Part shown: piece after piece, positions 60,492-64,000 of the stretch
Layout of the letters: each line of letters starts with the position of its first letter
How positions within the stretch are numbered: position 1 is the stretch's first letter
Assembly: GCF_041914405.1 (NCBI RefSeq)
Contig: NZ_JAYSDK010000001.1
Location: forward strand, 186,001 to 250,000
Length of the DNA stretch: 64,000 nucleotides
Direction: 5' to 3'
Origin: Zoogloea sp041914405
GTDB lineage: Bacteria > Pseudomonadota > Gammaproteobacteria > Burkholderiales > Rhodocyclaceae
The notes under the pieces: generated by a model
Database searches by the model: none
Told to the model about the DNA's origin: nothing
What the model saw: only the letters and a program-made list of their open reading frames with translations
Program-made: the position numbers and the translations under genes

Positions 60492-63388
60492 TGCGTTTGC
60501 CCGCCACCCGCGGCGAGTGGATCGACCGCTCCCGCCCCGTCGAATTCAAGTTCGAAGGCCAGACCTACAAGGGCTACGCCGGCGACACCATCAGCTCCGC
60601 CCTGTGGGGCGCCGGTGTCCGCGTGCTCGGCCGCAGCTTCAAGTACCACCGTCCGCGCGGCGTGCTGTCCCTGGCCAACCATGACGTCAATGCGCTGCAC
60701 CAGTGGGCCGACAAGCCCAACGTGCGCGCCGACGTCACGCCCCTCGTGGCCGGCATGGACCTGACCGCCGTCAATACCTTCGGCAACCTGGCCGACGACA
60801 AGGGCCGCTTCCTCGGCAAGCTGTCCGCCGTCCTGCCGGTGGGCTTTTACTACAAGGCCTTCCACAGCAAGCGCCTGTTCCCGATGTGGGAGCGCATGTT
60901 CCGCGCCATGACCGGCCTCGGCAAGGTGGACCTGAAGAGCCCCCACAAGCGCACGCCCAAGGCCTACGACTTCTGCGACGTGCTGGTCATCGGCGCCGGC
61001 CCGTCCGGCCTGTCCGCCGCGCTGGCCGCCGCCGCCCAGGGCGCCGACGTGACGGTGGTGGACGAGAACGCCCAGGCCGGCGGCAGCGCCGGCTACCAGC
61101 TCGGCAACGACAACGGCCGCCGCCAGCAGCACGCCGACCTCCTCGCCAAGGTTGCCGCCGAGCCGCGCATCCGCGTGCTCACTGGCACCTACGCCGCCGG
61201 CTACTACAAAGACCACTGGATTCCGCTGGTCAGCGCGGAGCGCATGCTCAAGATGCGCGCCGGCAGCGTAGTCGTCGCCAGCGGCGCCTTCGAGCAGCCC
61301 GCCGTTTTCCACAACAACGACCTGCCCGGCATCATGCTGGCCTCCGCCGCCCAGCGCCTGGCCTACCGCTACGGCGTCAAGCCGATGGACAAGGCGGTGC
61401 TGCTCACCGCCAACGTCGACGGCTACCGCGCCGCGCTGGATCTGCTGGCCCTCGGCACCGCCATCGCCGCGGTGGTGGACCTGCGCGCCAACCCCGGCAA
61501 GGCCGAACCGCTGGCCCACCTGCTGCGCCAGTCAGGCGTCGAGGTGCTGAGCGGCCACTGCATCGTCGAAGCCAGGCCCGACGCCAACGGCCTGTGCGCC
61601 GGCGCCCGCATCGCCGCACTGCGCGCCGACGGCACCCCCGCCGCGCAGACCCGCGACATCCCCTGCGACGGCATCCTGATGAGCACCGGCTGGGCGCCCG
61701 CCGCCAACCTGCTGTACCAGGCCACCACCCGCATGCGCTACGACCGCGCGGTGGAACAGTTCGTCCCCGACGTGCTGCCCGACGGCGTGTTCGCCTGCGG
61801 CCGCGTGAATGGCGTCTTCGAGCTGGAGCGCAAGCTCGCCGACGGCGCCCGCGCCGGCAGCCACGCCGCCGCCGCAGCCGGCTTCGGCAGCGCCAGCGGT
61901 GCCACGCTGGCACCGGAAAGCGAGAGCCCCAGCCACCCGTGGCCGATCATCGACCACCCGGCCGGCAAGAACTTCGTCGATTTCGACGAAGACCTGCAAT
62001 ACAAGGATTTCTGCAACGCGGTGCAGGAAGGCTTCGACAACATCGAGCTGCTGAAGCGCTTCTCCACCAACGGCATGGGCCCCAGCCAGGGCAAGCACTC
62101 CAACATGAACGGGCTGCGCATCCTGGCCCGCCTGACCGACAAGGAACCCCAGCAGGTCGGCACCACCACCGCGCGCCCCTTCTTCCACCCGGTCCCGATG
62201 TCCATCCTGGCCGGCCGCGGCTTCCACCCGGAGCGTCGCACCCCGCTGCACAGCCGCCACGACGCCCTCGGCGCCAAGTGGATGCCGGCCGGCGTGTGGC
62301 AGCGCCCGGAGTATTACCAGCTCGCCGGCAAGAGCCGCCTCGACTGCATCCGCGGTGAAGCCCTGGCGGTGCGCAACGGCGTCGGCCTGATCGACGTCGG
62401 CACCCTCGGCAAGCTGGAAGTCATCGGCCCGCAGGCCGCCGGATTCCTGGAGCGCGTCTATACGTCCAACTACGCCAACCTCAAGGTCGGCATGACCCGC
62501 TACGCGGTGATGTGCGACGAGTCCGGCGTGGTCATCGACGACGGCGTGGTGGCCCGCCTGGCGGACGACCACTTCTACTTCACCACCACCACCTCCGGCG
62601 CGGCGACGATCTACCGCGAGCTGTCCCGCCTCAACACCATGTGGCGGCTGGACTGCGGCATCGTCAATCACACCGGCGCCTTCGCCGCGGTGAACCTGGC
62701 CGGGCCGAAGTCCCGCGAGGTGCTGCGCAGCCTGACCGGCCTCGACCTGTCGGCCGCCGCCTTCCCCTACCTGGCGGTGCGCGAGGGCGAAGTCGCGGGC
62801 ATCCCGGCACGCCTGATGCGGGTCGGCTTCGTCGGCGAATGGGGCTACGAGATCCACGTGCCGGCCAGCCACGGCGGCGCCCTGTGGGACGCCCTGATGA
62901 AAGCCGGCGCCAGCCACGGCATCCGCCCCTTCGGCGTGGAAGCCCAGCGGCTGCTGCGCCTGGAAAAAGGCCACATCATCATCAGCCAGGACACCGACGG
63001 CCTCACCACCCCGCTGGAAGTCGGCATGGAATGGGCGCTGAAGATGAACAAACCCTTCTTCGTCGGCCAGCGCAGCCTCACCGCCGTCTCCCACAAGCCG
63101 CGCAAGCAGCAACTGGTGGGCATCAGCTTCCCGGCCAACCACGAAGGTCCGGTGCCGCTGGAATGCAACCTGGTCATCGAAGGCGGCGACATCGCCGGCC
63201 GCGTCACCAGCATCGCCTGGAGCCCGACCCTCAAGCGCCACATCGGCCTCGCCTTCGTGCGCCCCGACCTGGCCAAGCCCGGCCACACCGTCAGCATCCG
63301 CCTCACCGGTGGCTCGATGGTCGAGGCCCAGGTCAGCGCCACCCCGTTCTACGACCCGGACAACCTCAAGCAGAAGGAGGCCGCGTGA
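60488..63388 (+). CDS. soxA: Sarcosine oxidase, alpha subunit
   Basis: 966 residues from the first of two ATGs at 60488. The N-terminal part (1-95) resembles a 2Fe-2S ferredoxin-like domain (VEFKFEGQTYKGYAGDTISSALWGAG) but has no Cys cluster. Then comes an NAD(P)-type dinucleotide motif (DVLVIGAGPSGLSAALAAA), and the C-terminal 380 residues are a GcvT-type folate-binding domain (LIDVGTLGKLEVIGPQAAGFLERVY onward). The last domain transfers the one-carbon unit to tetrahydrofolate, giving methylene-THF. The stop overlaps the soxG start. Confidence 0.95.
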   Translation: MMRLPATRGEWIDRSRPVEFKFEGQTYKGYAGDTISSALWGAGVRVLGRSFKYHRPRGVLSLANHDVNALHQWADKPNVRADVTPLVAGMDLTAVNTFGNLADDKGRFLGKLSAVLPVGFYYKAFHSKRLFPMWERMFRAMTGLGKVDLKSPHKRTPKAYDFCDVLVIGAGPSGLSAALAAAAQGADVTVVDENAQAGGSAGYQLGNDNGRRQQHADLLAKVAAEPRIRVLTGTYAAGYYKDHWIPLVSAERMLKMRAGSVVVASGAFEQPAVFHNNDLPGIMLASAAQRLAYRYGVKPMDKAVLLTANVDGYRAALDLLALGTAIAAVVDLRANPGKAEPLAHLLRQSGVEVLSGHCIVEARPDANGLCAGARIAALRADGTPAAQTRDIPCDGILMSTGWAPAANLLYQATTRMRYDRAVEQFVPDVLPDGVFACGRVNGVFELERKLADGARAGSHAAAAAGFGSASGATLAPESESPSHPWPIIDHPAGKNFVDFDEDLQYKDFCNAVQEGFDNIELLKRFSTNGMGPSQGKHSNMNGLRILARLTDKEPQQVGTTTARPFFHPVPMSILAGRGFHPERRTPLHSRHDALGAKWMPAGVWQRPEYYQLAGKSRLDCIRGEALAVRNGVGLIDVGTLGKLEVIGPQAAGFLERVYTSNYANLKVGMTRYAVMCDESGVVIDDGVVARLADDHFYFTTTTSGAATIYRELSRLNTMWRLDCGIVNHTGAFAAVNLAGPKSREVLRSLTGLDLSAAAFPYLAVREGEVAGIPARLMRVGFVGEWGYEIHVPASHGGALWDALMKAGASHGIRPFGVEAQRLLRLEKGHIIISQDTDGLTTPLEVGMEWALKMNKPFFVGQRSLTAVSHKPRKQQLVGISFPANHEGPVPLECNLVIEGGDIAGRVTSIAWSPTLKRHIGLAFVRPDLAKPGHTVSIRLTGGSMVEAQVSATPFYDPDNLKQKEAA

Positions 63389-63990
63389 TGCCTGCCAACG
63401 CCCTCGCCGTGAGCCCGGTGGCCGACCTCGCCACCCTGCCCGACCCCGCCGCCCAGAAGGCCGCCGTCGCCAATCTCGGCATCGCCGACCAGTCCCTCAC
63501 GCCACGCCACGGCTGCAAGGGCCCCGGCGCTGCCGCCTGGCTCGAAAGCTTCGGCCTGCCGATTCCGCCGCAGCCCAACAGCTGGCTGCCGGTGGACGGC
63601 GGCGGCCTGATCGCCCGCCTCGGCTTCACCGAGTTTCTGGTGGAAGGCCCGGCGACGCTGATCGCCCGCCTCGCCAGCACGCCCCGCAGCGCCGGCGTCT
63701 ATCCGGTGCTGCGCCAGGACGTCGCGCTGCTCATGGGTGGCGCCAAGCTCGACGAGCTGCTGCGCCAGACCTGCAACGTCAATTTCCGTCCCCTCGACCT
63801 GGCGGCCCGCCCGGTGGTGCTCACCTCGATGGTCGGCGTCGGTGTGACGGTGATTCCCGAGTTCCGCAACGGCCAGCCGGCAGTGCGCATCTGGTGCGAC
63901 GGCAGCTACGGACACTACCTGTGGGAGACCTTGCTCGACATCGCGGTCGAGCTGGGCGGCGGCGCCGTAGCCCCCCACAGCTTCAACTGA
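63388..63990 (+). CDS. soxG: Sarcosine oxidase, gamma subunit
   Basis: 200 residues from an ATG that overlaps the soxA stop (TGATG). The sequence RHGCKGPGAAAWLESFGLPIPPQPNSW and later NVNFRPLDL, VGVTVIPEF and YGHYLWETLLDIAVELGGG match the gamma subunit, a GcvT-like fold that helps bind the folate. The cluster is purU-soxB-soxD-soxA-soxG, so the heterotetramer is complete in the window. Sequence after 63990 is only ten bases. Confidence 0.93.
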   Translation: MPANALAVSPVADLATLPDPAAQKAAVANLGIADQSLTPRHGCKGPGAAAWLESFGLPIPPQPNSWLPVDGGGLIARLGFTEFLVEGPATLIARLASTPRSAGVYPVLRQDVALLMGGAKLDELLRQTCNVNFRPLDLAARPVVLTSMVGVGVTVIPEFRNGQPAVRIWCDGSYGHYLWETLLDIAVELGGGAVAPHSFN

Positions 63991-64000
63991 CCCCCACGAA

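Noticed and set aside
1..64000. CRISPR arrays, rRNA, tRNA, insertion sequences, phage genes.
   Set aside because: No spaced identical repeats, no transposase or phage structural genes and no RNA gene folds were recognised by reading; programs such as tRNAscan-SE and ISfinder search would be needed for a firm negative.

Overview
The window looks like chromosome from a high-GC betaproteobacterium, most likely of the Zoogloea/Thauera/Azoarcus group (Rhodocyclales). This is inferred from gene content: a PEP-CTERM secreted protein, a phasin, a DUF1302 protein, PhoX, a nonaheme cytochrome, beta-class glutathione transferase, glnK-amtB and several hybrid histidine kinases. No rRNA, tRNA, CRISPR array, prophage or insertion sequence was found.

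Layout. 0-0.5 kb: start of a DUF1302 gene, cut by the window edge. 0.8-7.3 kb: a TetR repressor, an AcrR-like operator and a complete RND efflux operon. 7.4-9.4 kb: PhoX with a Pho box. 9.5-12.1 kb: an acetyltransferase, an unknown periplasmic protein and a class D beta-lactamase. 12.1-15.9 kb: a periplasmic binding protein translationally coupled to a hybrid kinase. 16.1-19.5 kb: a membrane-anchored Mrr-type nuclease, then two integron-type gene cassettes with attC sites but no integrase. 19.6-21.8 kb: glutathione transferase and a QorB/HxlR divergent pair. 22.0-28.6 kb: a second RND efflux operon with its own divergent TetR gene. 28.7-32.3 kb: phasin, nonaheme cytochrome, an SRPBCC protein and a small conserved gene. 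32.5-38.1 kb: two convergent hybrid kinases. 38.3-42.4 kb: an unknown protein, two Hsp20 chaperones, a DegP-type protease, nitroreductase and a small Cys-rich protein. 42.9-49.7 kb: a seven-gene operon of a TonB-dependent receptor and envelope proteins of unknown function behind a sigma-54-type promoter. 49.7-53.0 kb: a diguanylate cyclase, a PEP-CTERM protein and a small protein. 53.2-57.2 kb: sigma-54-type promoter, glnK, amtB and an odd chemoreceptor/solute-binding fusion. 57.3-64.0 kb: a cupin regulator divergent from purU-soxBDAG (sarcosine oxidase).

Functional themes. Two efflux pumps, a beta-lactamase, glutathione transferase and nitroreductase deal with toxic compounds. GlnK/AmtB, sarcosine oxidase plus PurU, and three sigma-54-type promoters point to nitrogen and one-carbon control. 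Four sensory proteins (three hybrid kinases and a GGDEF protein) are interspersed.

The least explained material is the sigma-54-type TonB-receptor operon, the integrase-less cassette pair, a 90-bp sequence shared upstream of two unrelated genes, and a family of GTGGGGGCGAAT palindromes present as monomers and as 67-bp inverted dimers. Two G/C-only blocks (about 21.85-21.98 kb and 55.26-55.46 kb) look like sequence or assembly damage; the second breaks a reading frame.
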